From: an uncultured Collinsella sp.
GTDB lineage: Bacteria > Actinomycetota > Coriobacteriia > Coriobacteriales > Coriobacteriaceae
Direction: 5' to 3'
DNA: 12,511 nt
Assembly: GCA_900554595.1 (NCBI GenBank)
Contig: USHZ01000043.1
Location: 1 to 12,511 of the forward strand
Shown: piece after piece, positions 1 to 6,095 of the stretch
Layout of the letters: each line of letters begins with the position of its first letter
How positions within the stretch are numbered: the first letter of the stretch is position 1
Notes under the pieces: generated by a model
Told to the model about the DNA's origin: nothing
Seen by the model: the letters and a program-made list of their open reading frames with translations, nothing else
Database searches by the model: none
Made by a program: the position numbers and the translations under genes

Positions 1-214
1 CCGTTTTGAGCTTAAGGATACGATGCGTCAGTGTGATCATCGTGCGCGCGACGGCGCCCGTCTCGGTCGCGACCGTCAAACGATACCGCCCGGAGCCGGC
101 CAGCGAAAGTGTACCGCTCACACGCGTCAGGGCGGCAAGCGTCGACAAATCGCAGTATTCACATTCGGGTTCGCAGCGCGCGAGCTCGTCACGCACCTCG
201 GCGGTAAACGACAT
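1..214 (-). CDS. whiA: WhiA, N-terminal part (cut by window edge)
   Basis: The reading frame starts at ATG 214-212 and runs off the left edge after 71 codons. The N-terminus MSFTAEVRDELAR, followed by a Cys-rich stretch (CEPECEYC) and a segment ending THRILKLKT, matches the WhiA family. WhiA has an N-terminal LAGLIDADG-like domain and a C-terminal helix-turn-helix; it is a DNA-binding regulator of sporulation in Streptomyces and of division or chromosome segregation in other Gram-positives. Only the first part of the LAGLIDADG-like domain is visible. The start lies 6 bases after the rapZ stop with only a weak TAGG-type ribosome site, so translation is probably coupled to rapZ. The rapZ-whiA neighbourhood is conserved in Gram-positive bacteria, which supports the call. 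Confidence 0.9.
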   Translation of the reverse strand, partial: MSFTAEVRDELARCEPECEYCDLSTLAALTRVSGTLSLAGSGRYRLTVATETGAVARTMITLTHRILKLKT

Positions 215-220
215 GTAGGC

Positions 221-1141
221 CTATGCTTTCGTGTTGGCGCGCGACAAGTCGCGATGGGAAATGCTCACGTGATACTGGGCGCCTTCCAAATAACGTGCCG
301 TGGCCTCGGCGATGGCAACGCTGCGGTGTTGACCGCCCGTGCAACCGATGGCAATAGAAAGCTGCGGCTTGCCCTCTGCGATATAGCCGGGCATGACCGT
401 ATCGAGCAGCTGCGTCCAGGCCTTCCAGAACTCCTGGGTCTTGGGATGGTCCAAGACAAAATCGGAGACCTTCTTATCGAGACCGGTCATGGTGCGCATC
501 TCGGGATCGTAGAACGGATTGGGCAGGAAGCGAACGTCGATCATAATGTCCGCCTCGACGGGCATACCGTGCTTAAAGCCAAACGAGAACACGTGAACGT
601 CCATGAGCTGCTGGTCGGACAACTCGGAGAACGCCATGCGCAATTTGTTGCGCAGGGCAGAGGTGCGCAGGCGGCTCGTGTCGATGATCATATCGGCTCG
701 ATCGCGCACACCCTGCAGCTGCAGGCGCTCCCGCTGAATCGCATCGGCCGTAGTCTCCCCCGGCTTGGCAATGGGATGACGGCGGCGGTTTTCGCTATAA
801 CGACGGATCAGCACCTCGTCAGAGGCCTCGAGAAACACGATGTCACAGCTCATCTCGCGCTCCTCGAGCGCGGCAACGGCATCGAGCAGCTCATCGAACA
901 AGCCCTGGCTGCGCAGGTCGCAGGTGACGGCAAGATGCCTGCCCACGCCTGTATTGATACCGACGAGCTCAGCAAGCTGGGCAATCAGACGCGGGGGCAG
1001 GTTATCGATACAAAAATAGCCCATGTCCTCGAACACATGCATGGCCTGCGTTCGGCCCGATCCGGACATTCCGGTGATGATGACGATATCGGGGATGCGC
1101 TCCGAGCGCTCCGCCGCATCCATGGCATCTCCCTTTTGCAT
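221..1141 (-). CDS. rapZ: RapZ/YvcJ-family nucleotide-binding protein
   Basis: This is a 306-residue P-loop protein of the RapZ (YvcJ) family. The Walker A motif is GMSGSGRT (residues 24-31), with Arg in place of Lys as is usual in actinobacterial members. It is followed by YFCIDNLPP (43-51), RRRHP near 119-123, the FGFKHGMPVEAD block (187-198), RFLPNPFYDP (204-213) and the C-terminal GCTGGQHRSV (266-275), all family hallmarks. In E. coli RapZ is an RNase E adaptor that controls GlmZ and thus amino-sugar synthesis; its role in actinobacteria is less clear. I chose ATG 1141 because AGGAGG sits 6 bases upstream. ATG 1123, with AGGGAG upstream, is an alternative, and a longer frame to 1177 would run into the terminator hairpin. 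It is followed directly by whiA; no yvcK lies between them. Confidence 0.93.
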   Translation of the reverse strand: MQKGDAMDAAERSERIPDIVIITGMSGSGRTQAMHVFEDMGYFCIDNLPPRLIAQLAELVGINTGVGRHLAVTCDLRSQGLFDELLDAVAALEEREMSCDIVFLEASDEVLIRRYSENRRRHPIAKPGETTADAIQRERLQLQGVRDRADMIIDTSRLRTSALRNKLRMAFSELSDQQLMDVHVFSFGFKHGMPVEADIMIDVRFLPNPFYDPEMRTMTGLDKKVSDFVLDHPKTQEFWKAWTQLLDTVMPGYIAEGKPQLSIAIGCTGGQHRSVAIAEATARYLEGAQYHVSISHRDLSRANTKA

Positions 1142-1151
1142 GTGCTGCCTC

Positions 1152-1191
1152 CTAAAAACAAGCGCGGGACCCAGCAACCCGGATCCCGCGC
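1152..1191 (-). terminator. Rho-independent terminator between nanE and rapZ
   Basis: Read on the minus strand, GCGCGGGATCC and GGGTCCCGCGC pair as an 11-bp stem (one G-U) with an 8-base loop GGGTTGCT, spanning 1191-1162. The stem is followed at once by TTGTTTTT. This is a canonical intrinsic terminator ending the nan operon after nanE (stop 1243). The U-tract abuts the AGGAGG ribosome site of rapZ, so it could also act as an attenuator in a rapZ leader. Confidence 0.88.
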
Positions 1192-1209
1192 GGTCAATTG
1201 CCTTTAATG

Positions 1210-1215
1210 AGTATA
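1210..1215 (-). promoter_or_regulatory. Possible -10 box for rapZ
   Basis: TATACT on the minus strand, five of six matches to TATAAT, lies in the short nanE-rapZ gap just upstream of the terminator hairpin. No convincing -35 hexamer is visible 16-18 bases upstream. If it is used, the rapZ transcript would begin with the terminator stem-loop. This is a weak call based only on the hexamer. Confidence 0.2.
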
Positions 1216-1242
1216 CCGCCCTGAGCGGATACGAGGTCCGTC

Positions 1243-1929
1243 TTACGCCTCAAGCGCGGCTTTGAACCAACTCGTAATACTCGTGGGGTGCGTAATGGCG
1301 GTGCCCACGACAACTGCCCAGGCGCCCGCATCAATTGCGGCGCGGGCCTCCTCGGGCGTGTGCACGCGGCCCTCGCAGATAATGGGAAGGCCGGGAAACT
1401 CCTCGGTCGCCTGACGCAGGAGCGGCAGATCGGGACCGTCGGCCATAGTGCAATCGATAGCAGCGACACCGTGAGAAAGCGTGGTGGACACTAGGTCGAA
1501 GCCCATGTCGACAGCACGACGAATATCCTCGATGGTGGCACAGTCGGCCATCAGAAGCACGCCCTCCTCGTGCAGCGGACGGAAGGTGTCCTCGACGGTC
1601 TTGCCATCGGGACGCGGGCGATCAGTGGCGTCAATTGCCACGATGTCGGCACCGGCGGCAACGCAGGCGCGAGCGTGACGCAGCGTCGGCGTGATGTAGA
1701 CGCCCTCGTGTCCATCCTTCCACAAGCCGATGACGGGGACCTCGCAGCGGCCCTTAATGGCGGCGATGTCGGCAAGACCCTGACAGCGAATAGCGGCTGC
1801 GCCGCCAAGCTCGCAGGCGCGAGACATCTGAGCCATGGTTTCGGGCGTACGAAGCGGCTCGCCCATATAGGCCTGAACGCTCACGACGAGCTTGCCCTTC
1901 AGGGATTGAATCAAAGGATCAACGGTCAT
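1243..1929 (-). CDS. nanE: N-acetylmannosamine-6-phosphate 2-epimerase NanE
   Basis: The 228-residue protein is a TIM barrel that converts ManNAc-6-P to GlcNAc-6-P in the cytoplasm, the step joining sialic acid catabolism to amino-sugar metabolism. Family blocks are clear: LKGKLVVSVQA near the N-terminus (10-20), GLWKDGHEGVYITPT (68-82) with the likely catalytic Lys71, ADIVAIDATDRPRPDG (94-109), MADCATIEDIRRA (127-139), the ICEGRVHTPEEA segment (184-195) with the likely catalytic Glu186, and the phosphate-binding VVVGTAITHP (206-215). Length is normal. The frame extends upstream to a GTG at 1968, but the homologous N-terminus fits ATG 1929; its ribosome site (AAAGG, 11 bases away) is poor. 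It is last in the nan operon, behind nanK and a large palindrome, and is followed by a terminator. It is the strongest single marker of a sialate or ManNAc pathway here. Confidence 0.93.
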   Translation of the reverse strand: MTVDPLIQSLKGKLVVSVQAYMGEPLRTPETMAQMSRACELGGAAAIRCQGLADIAAIKGRCEVPVIGLWKDGHEGVYITPTLRHARACVAAGADIVAIDATDRPRPDGKTVEDTFRPLHEEGVLLMADCATIEDIRRAVDMGFDLVSTTLSHGVAAIDCTMADGPDLPLLRQATEEFPGLPIICEGRVHTPEEARAAIDAGAWAVVVGTAITHPTSITSWFKAALEA

Positions 1930-1954
1930 GTTCGACTCAACCTTTCTCAAAATA

Positions 1955-2052
1955 GCCTTCTGAGACACCGCACCTTGACGTTCAAACCGTCGCTCGCGTA
2001 CCGAAGTACGCTTCGCTCCTCTTTCACGTCAATCTGCGGCACCTCAGAAGGC
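1955..2052. repeat. 98-bp imperfect palindrome between nanK and nanE
   Basis: Two 26-base arms, 1955-1980 and 2027-2052, are inverted copies matching at 20 of 26 positions, including unbroken GCCTTCTGAG, CCGCA and TGACG blocks. The 46-base centre holds a perfect 6-bp stem GCGTAC/GTACGC at 1996-2011, which on the minus-strand RNA closes on a UUCG tetraloop. The whole element would fold into a long hairpin in the nanK-nanE transcript. There is no U-tract, so it is not a typical terminator. The compact, bounded shape resembles dispersed intergenic palindromic repeats, but no second copy occurs in the window. Confidence 0.75.
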
Positions 2053-2069
2053 GCACTTGGTAGTTATGT

Positions 2070-3035
2070 TTACTTCAACGACGCAAGAAGGTGTTCGGCG
2101 GCACCGATAAGCGGCGCGTCGCCCTCCAGAGAGCCGATGAGAATCGGTGTGTCCTGAAGCGGGTCGAGCGCCTGGCTGGCATAGCCCTCGTGCACCGAGT
2201 CCTTCCACGTCTGCGAACGCCAATCGGGACCTTGGTGAATCACGCCGCCCGAAAGCACGATGACCTCAGGGTCCAGGATGTTAGCGAGCGAGCCCAAGCT
2301 GGCACCCAGCGCAAAGCCGGCGTCATGGATAACCTCGGTTGCCTTTGCGTCGCCCGCGCGGCACAGGTCGTTCACATCGCGACCGACCGAAGGACGGCTG
2401 GGGTCGACGCGACCAAAGCGCTCATCGTACATACGGCCAATCGAGGTGCCCGAGGCTACCGACTCAAGATGGCCAGAACGACCACAGGCACAGGGAATGC
2501 CGGCTGCAGCCGAGCACTCGATATGGCCCATATGGCCGGCAGCACCATGGAAGCCCTGCATCACGCGTCCGTTCTCGACATATGCGCCGCCGATGCCCGT
2601 ACCGATGCCCAGACACAAGACGGAGAACTTGCCCTTGCCGACGCCCCAGTGCGCCTCGCCCAGAGCATGAGCCTGCACGTCGCCCACGACGGCAACGGGA
2701 AGACCAAGGTCCTCGCGCAGGCGCGGCCCCAGCTGAACGCCGGACCAGCCAGGCATAATCTCGTTGGCATACGCGATGGCGCCCGTCTTGGGATCGACGA
2801 CGCCTGCGGCACCGATACCGACACCGAGGACCTCGACATCGGGATTCGCCTCAAGAGCGGCCTTGATGGACGCCTCGATACGCTGGAAGACGGCCTCGCC
2901 GCCCTCCTGGGCCTCGGTAGGAACCTCGGCTTCAAAAACGGGATGGGGCACGCTGCCATCAGCCGGATACTCCATAATGGCAGTCGCGATCTTAGTGCCG
3001 CCGATATCGACGGAGCAGACGTACTTGTTCTCCAT
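2070..3035 (-). CDS. nanK: ROK-family kinase, probable N-acetylmannosamine kinase NanK
   Basis: The 321-residue sugar kinase belongs to the ROK family. It has the phosphate-binding DIGGTK (residues 10-15), GVGIGAAGVVDP (71-82), the catalytic-base region VVGDVQAHALGE (116-127, likely Asp119), GIGTGIGGAYV (143-153) and the ROK signature GHMGHIE...CACGRSGHLE (167-191). Placed between nanA and nanE, it most likely makes ManNAc-6-P from ManNAc and ATP; glucokinase or NagK activity cannot be excluded from sequence. ATG 3035 is preceded by AAGGAG at 6 bases; an upstream in-frame extension to 3113 is not supported. Two oddities: the usual NDAN around the catalytic Asp reads GDVQ, and the last Cys of the zinc motif CxCGxxGC is His189. 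A hairpin and a palindrome upstream suggest nanK may have its own expression control. Confidence 0.85.
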   Translation of the reverse strand: MENKYVCSVDIGGTKIATAIMEYPADGSVPHPVFEAEVPTEAQEGGEAVFQRIEASIKAALEANPDVEVLGVGIGAAGVVDPKTGAIAYANEIMPGWSGVQLGPRLREDLGLPVAVVGDVQAHALGEAHWGVGKGKFSVLCLGIGTGIGGAYVENGRVMQGFHGAAGHMGHIECSAAAGIPCACGRSGHLESVASGTSIGRMYDERFGRVDPSRPSVGRDVNDLCRAGDAKATEVIHDAGFALGASLGSLANILDPEVIVLSGGVIHQGPDWRSQTWKDSVHEGYASQALDPLQDTPILIGSLEGDAPLIGAAEHLLASLK

Positions 3036-3075
3036 GTCGTTCTCCTTAGGAGATAAAACAACTACAGGAAATGAA

Positions 3076-3090
3076 GGCGATATTATCGCC
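3076..3090. promoter_or_regulatory. Operator-like palindrome upstream of nanK
   Basis: GGCGATA and TATCGCC form a perfect 7-bp inverted repeat around one central base, 40 bases upstream of the nanK start and downstream of the nanA-nanK hairpin. On the minus strand it contains GATAAT, a fair -10 box, so a repressor here could block a nanK promoter. No good -35 is visible. It is too short to be a terminator and has no U-tract. Confidence 0.4.
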
Positions 3091-3132
3091 GCAACTTGGT
3101 AAAGGTTTCCCATGTGCCCGAGGTTGGGGTGA

Positions 3133-3174
3133 AAGTGGTCGGGCGTTGACCTAATGGGTCACGCCCGACCACTT
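3133..3174 (-). terminator. Strong hairpin between nanA and nanK (terminator or attenuator)
   Basis: On the minus strand AAGTGGTCGGGCG pairs with CGCCCGACCACTT, and an inner TGACC/GGTCA extends the helix to about 18 bp with one bulged base and a small loop. It begins about 30 bases after the nanA stop. Only three U residues follow (TTTCACC), so termination is probably partial, leaving more nanA than nanK-nanE message; 3'-end protection is the other possibility. Confidence 0.65.
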
Positions 3175-3204
3175 GAGCCCCAAGATCGGGTGCCTGGGGA
3201 AGCT

Positions 3205-4125
3205 TTACAGGAGACCGTTGTCCTGGAGGACCTTCTTAATCGCCTCGACGTTCTCGCCGGTCATGGCCTTCACCGGGCGCGGCATGGTCGGGCTGTCGAA
3301 GATGCCCATGAGGTTCATAGCGGTCTTGAAGGCGCCGACGCCACCGGCATAGCCCTGGACGCCCGAGGTGACATCCCAGATGTGCGAAATCTCATTGAGG
3401 CGATCCTGCTCGGCCTTGACGGTAGCCCAGTCGCCGGCCTGAGCGGCCTTCCACTGACGCACGTAACCCTCGGGCTCAACGTTGGCGAGACCCGGGACAG
3501 AGCCGTCGGCGCCACCGAGGTAAGCGCCGTCGACAACAACCTCGTGACCGGTGAGGATGCTCATCGGATGGCCGTTCTTCTCGTTCTCCTGAACGAGGTA
3601 GCGGAACGAGATGTCATCGCCCGAGGAATCCTTGACGCCGGCCAGGACGCCCTCGGCGCCGAGCTTGGCAAGGAGCTTCCAGGGGAGCTTGGTGTGGACG
3701 CACACGGGGATGTCGTAGGCGAAGATGGGCAGGTCGAGTTCCTCGTGCAGGATGCGGAAGTGCTCCTCGACCTCGGTCATACCCTGCAGGGCATAGAACG
3801 GGCAGGTGGCGACGAGCGCATCGGCGCCCAGCTCCTGAGCGACCTTACCGTGCTCGATCATGCGCTCGGTCTCGGTGTCGATGATGCCGACCAGAACGGG
3901 CACGCGGTGGTCGACGATGCGTACTGCCTCGGCGACGATCTGACGGCGACGCTCGTCGGTGGAGAAGACGACCTCGCCCGAAGAACCCAGGAAGAACAGG
4001 CCATCGACGCCGGCATCGATCATGCGGTTGATGCTGCGCTCAAAGGAGGCAACATCGAGCTGGTGGTCTTCGGTATCGGGAACAACGACGGGAGGGATAA
4101 CGCCGGTGAATTTCTGAGTTGCCAC
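3205..4125 (-). CDS. nanA: DapA/NanA-family aldolase, probable N-acetylneuraminate lyase
   Basis: The 306-residue class I aldolase is of the dihydrodipicolinate synthase family. GVDGLFFLGSSGE (39-51) is the pyruvate-carboxylate binding loop, Tyr137 lies in FAYDIP, and the Schiff-base Lys165 lies in GVKDSSGD; the last two fall at the same numbers as in E. coli NanA. There is no DapA-type Arg after the Tyr (YDIPVCV), so lysine synthesis is unlikely. Next to nanK and nanE the natural role is Neu5Ac to ManNAc plus pyruvate. However, the residues that bind the sialate glycerol side chain in E. coli (Asp191, Glu192) align with Glu195 and Val196, and the first half also resembles YagE-type 2-keto-3-deoxygluconate aldolases. 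The start is GTG 4125, with AAGGAG 6 bases upstream. The 68-base gap behind the esterase contains a weak 7-bp stem. Confidence 0.72.
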   Translation of the reverse strand: MATQKFTGVIPPVVVPDTEDHQLDVASFERSINRMIDAGVDGLFFLGSSGEVVFSTDERRRQIVAEAVRIVDHRVPVLVGIIDTETERMIEHGKVAQELGADALVATCPFYALQGMTEVEEHFRILHEELDLPIFAYDIPVCVHTKLPWKLLAKLGAEGVLAGVKDSSGDDISFRYLVQENEKNGHPMSILTGHEVVVDGAYLGGADGSVPGLANVEPEGYVRQWKAAQAGDWATVKAEQDRLNEISHIWDVTSGVQGYAGGVGAFKTAMNLMGIFDSPTMPRPVKAMTGENVEAIKKVLQDNGLL

Positions 4126-4193
4126 AAGAATCTCCTTAGTTGTCTGGCGGGCGGCCCTATGCCACCCACTCTTGTTGACAGTGTCCAAGCCGT

Positions 4194-5045
4194 CTAGGCC
4201 AAAGAACACGGGTAGAACGTTTGGTTAAAGAAGTCGACGACTTCGTTTTCGAACGCATTGATACGCTCGTGAGCGTATTTGGCATAGATGATATGCCTCC
4301 GGTCACACTCAAGACCGTTGAATACGGCAAACTGGCCCTTGGGGTCGCTCACGGCATCCATGAGCGATGTGCCCATGAGCACCGAACCGCGCACCCGAGA
4401 CGACAGAGCCTCGAGGCCGCCGGGCAGCGGGTTGGCAACCGCCGTACAGGCAAGGCCGCACTTATCCAAGGCGGAGACCGCCAAAGCGACACCGCCGCCA
4501 AGGCCCTCGCCCCATGCGAAGATGCGGTCGGGGTCCATGCCATCAAGATTGCGCGCCACCTTCGCCATCGCGCAACCCCAACGGACGCGCTCGACAAAAG
4601 CGGGCGAAGCTATCCCCCGCTGCAGGTCGTCCGCACCAGCAACATCGTCATCCAGCGCGAGGATGGCATACCCCATGGCGGCAAATCTCGTCATGTGATG
4701 CCAGCCGCGCACAGGCCGATCGATGTCGTGGAACATCAGGCACAGCGGCACGCGCTCAGATACTCGGGCACGACCAACAGGCTCAATCAAGCGAGCGTGG
4801 ACCGCATCGTCACCGAGCTCAAAGGAAACCTCCGAGTAACGGGCGCAGGGGTTAACAAAGTCAATCGCCGTAATGGCCAGGCCTTGAATCTCAAGATTCG
4901 AAGCGCATACCTCTAAATCAGAAACATCTGCTTGGACATCACCGTGCCAGTCCCGATATTCTGCGAGCCTTGACGAAACCGTTCCAGGAATTCCCACGAG
5001 CCCGGGGACTATCAGCTCGTCAACATTGCTCTCGCACTTAGACAT
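4194..5045 (-). CDS. CE7-like alpha/beta-hydrolase lacking the nucleophile serine (probable pseudoenzyme)
   Basis: The 283-residue protein is a diverged paralogue of the esterase encoded just upstream. The C-termini align well: MGTSLMDAVSDPKGQFAVFN here against FGTGTADIVCPPATQFAVYN, then YAHE against FGHE. Asp230 and His259 match the partner's catalytic Asp and His. The nucleophile elbow reads GEGLGG (179-184) where the partner has GASQGG, so Gly181 replaces the catalytic Ser. The PGQGG loop is also gone (DDDVAGA), HGYPG is HDIDR (106-110), and about 40 residues between elbow and Asp strand are missing. The frame is intact with a strong ribosome site (GGGAGGGGAGG just before ATG 5045) and overlaps the partner's end by 8 bases, so it looks like a kept, coupled gene rather than decay. 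A role as partner, binder or regulator is inference. Confidence 0.75.
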   Translation of the reverse strand: MSKCESNVDELIVPGLVGIPGTVSSRLAEYRDWHGDVQADVSDLEVCASNLEIQGLAITAIDFVNPCARYSEVSFELGDDAVHARLIEPVGRARVSERVPLCLMFHDIDRPVRGWHHMTRFAAMGYAILALDDDVAGADDLQRGIASPAFVERVRWGCAMAKVARNLDGMDPDRIFAWGEGLGGGVALAVSALDKCGLACTAVANPLPGGLEALSSRVRGSVLMGTSLMDAVSDPKGQFAVFNGLECDRRHIIYAKYAHERINAFENEVVDFFNQTFYPCSLA

Positions 5046-6015
5046 GAGCCTCCCCTCCCTTACAGAAAAACGGAATGATCAGATCGTCAAAATCCTGAAT
5101 CTCCTCGTGGCCAAAGCCTTCAAAGAACTCATGACGCTTGTCACAGGACAGGTTGTTGTACACCGCAAACTGCGTTGCCGGCGGACAGACGATATCGGCC
5201 GTGCCCGTGCCAAACAGCACGGGGCACTTGACCATGGGGGCAAAATTCTTGGAATCGAAGTATGCCAGCTTGGCATAGGCTTCCTCGATACAAGTCGAGT
5301 CCTCGTCAAACCAACGCGACCAATAGCGCAGACCCTCGTAGGCAATATCGTCGGCGTCCAGATCCCAAACCAGGCGGAAGTCCGATAAGAAGGGATAGAG
5401 GATGGCCGCGCGGTCAACCAAAACGCTATTGAGCGCGCAGGTCGCAATACCCAAACCGCCGCCCTGCGATGCGCCGTTCACAAATACGCGGGCAAGATCG
5501 ATGCCCTCGAGCTCGCGAACGATACGGCACAGAATGCGGATATCCTGATGTAGGCGGACATAGTAGAGGCTGGCCGGGTCGCCGTCGATACCGGCGACGA
5601 TATGGCCCGCGACCGTCGTGCCCTCAAATCCACCAATATCCTCGGAGGGACCACCCTGGCCAGGACAATCGAGAGCGATGAGTGCCATGCCCATGCCCGC
5701 AAACGACGCCTGCTCAAACCAGCTGCGACTCGCACCCGGATAGCCATGGAACTGAAGCACCAGCGGCATGGGCTCCTCCGAGACCGGCTTGAGGTACTTG
5801 GCATGCAGGCGTGCACCACACATGCCGGTATACCAGAGATCGAAAAACCGACAGGTCGCGGAATCCGCAACCGAAGCCGCCTCAATCGCGTAGTCAAGCT
5901 CGATGGCGTCGGCCTCGGCCATGCGGTCCTTCCAAAAGAAATCGAAATCCGATGGACGGGGCATAGCGCCTCGGTATTCACCAAATTGCTGTTGTAGCTC
6001 TTGAGCACTTGGCAT
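5038..6015 (-). CDS. CE7-family acetyl esterase (AXE1/cephalosporin-C deacetylase type)
   Basis: The 325-residue alpha/beta-hydrolase of carbohydrate esterase family 7 shows the oxyanion-side HGYPG (90-94), the elbow GASQGG (181-186) with nucleophile Ser183, Asp274 in GTGTADIV and His303 in FGHEE. The family's RGQ motif reads PGQ (118-120). The N-terminal PSDFDFFW matches the usual CE7 opening. There is no signal peptide, so it acts in the cytoplasm. CE7 enzymes remove acetyl groups from sugars; beside sialate genes the likely substrate is an imported O-acetylated sialic acid, which is inference. An acetylated oligosaccharide is the main alternative. ATG 6015 gives the family length, but its ribosome site is weak (AAAGG 15 bases away; a TTG at 6030 is possible). 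It overlaps the next gene by 8 bases. Confidence 0.82.
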   Translation of the reverse strand: MPSAQELQQQFGEYRGAMPRPSDFDFFWKDRMAEADAIELDYAIEAASVADSATCRFFDLWYTGMCGARLHAKYLKPVSEEPMPLVLQFHGYPGASRSWFEQASFAGMGMALIALDCPGQGGPSEDIGGFEGTTVAGHIVAGIDGDPASLYYVRLHQDIRILCRIVRELEGIDLARVFVNGASQGGGLGIATCALNSVLVDRAAILYPFLSDFRLVWDLDADDIAYEGLRYWSRWFDEDSTCIEEAYAKLAYFDSKNFAPMVKCPVLFGTGTADIVCPPATQFAVYNNLSCDKRHEFFEGFGHEEIQDFDDLIIPFFCKGGEAHV

Positions 6016-6051
6016 GGCTCGTGAACCCAACCTTTCGAAATCGCAACGGAG

Positions 6052-6079
6052 GTGCGCCCGGCAAGGAAACCGGGCGCAC
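6052..6079 (-). terminator. Perfect 10-bp hairpin between transporter ATPase and esterase
   Basis: GTGCGCCCGG and CCGGGCGCAC pair without a mismatch around an 8-base loop, 16 bases after the ATPase stop. The bases after it on the minus strand (CTCCGTTGC) are not a U-tract, so it is more likely a partial terminator or an RNA-stabilising stem that separates the transporter and enzyme halves of the operon. Confidence 0.5.
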
Positions 6080-6095
6080 GGGAGGGAAAGCGAGG

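Noticed and set aside
23..1207. A 394-codon plus-strand frame opposite rapZ
   Set aside because: RapZ on the minus strand is unmistakable; the plus frame shows no family motifs and runs through the terminator.
3205..4125. Assignment as dihydrodipicolinate synthase (DapA)
   Set aside because: The Arg that binds the substrate carboxylate in DapA is absent after the YDIP motif, and the neighbours are nan genes rather than lysine genes.
4149..4167. A 7-bp stem (with one G-U) in the gap upstream of nanA
   Set aside because: It is short, with no U-tract and no clear relation to the ribosome site; this could be chance in GC-rich DNA.
3154..4197. A 347-codon plus-strand frame opposite nanA
   Set aside because: It is a shadow of the aldolase; the composition is artificial and there is no motif.
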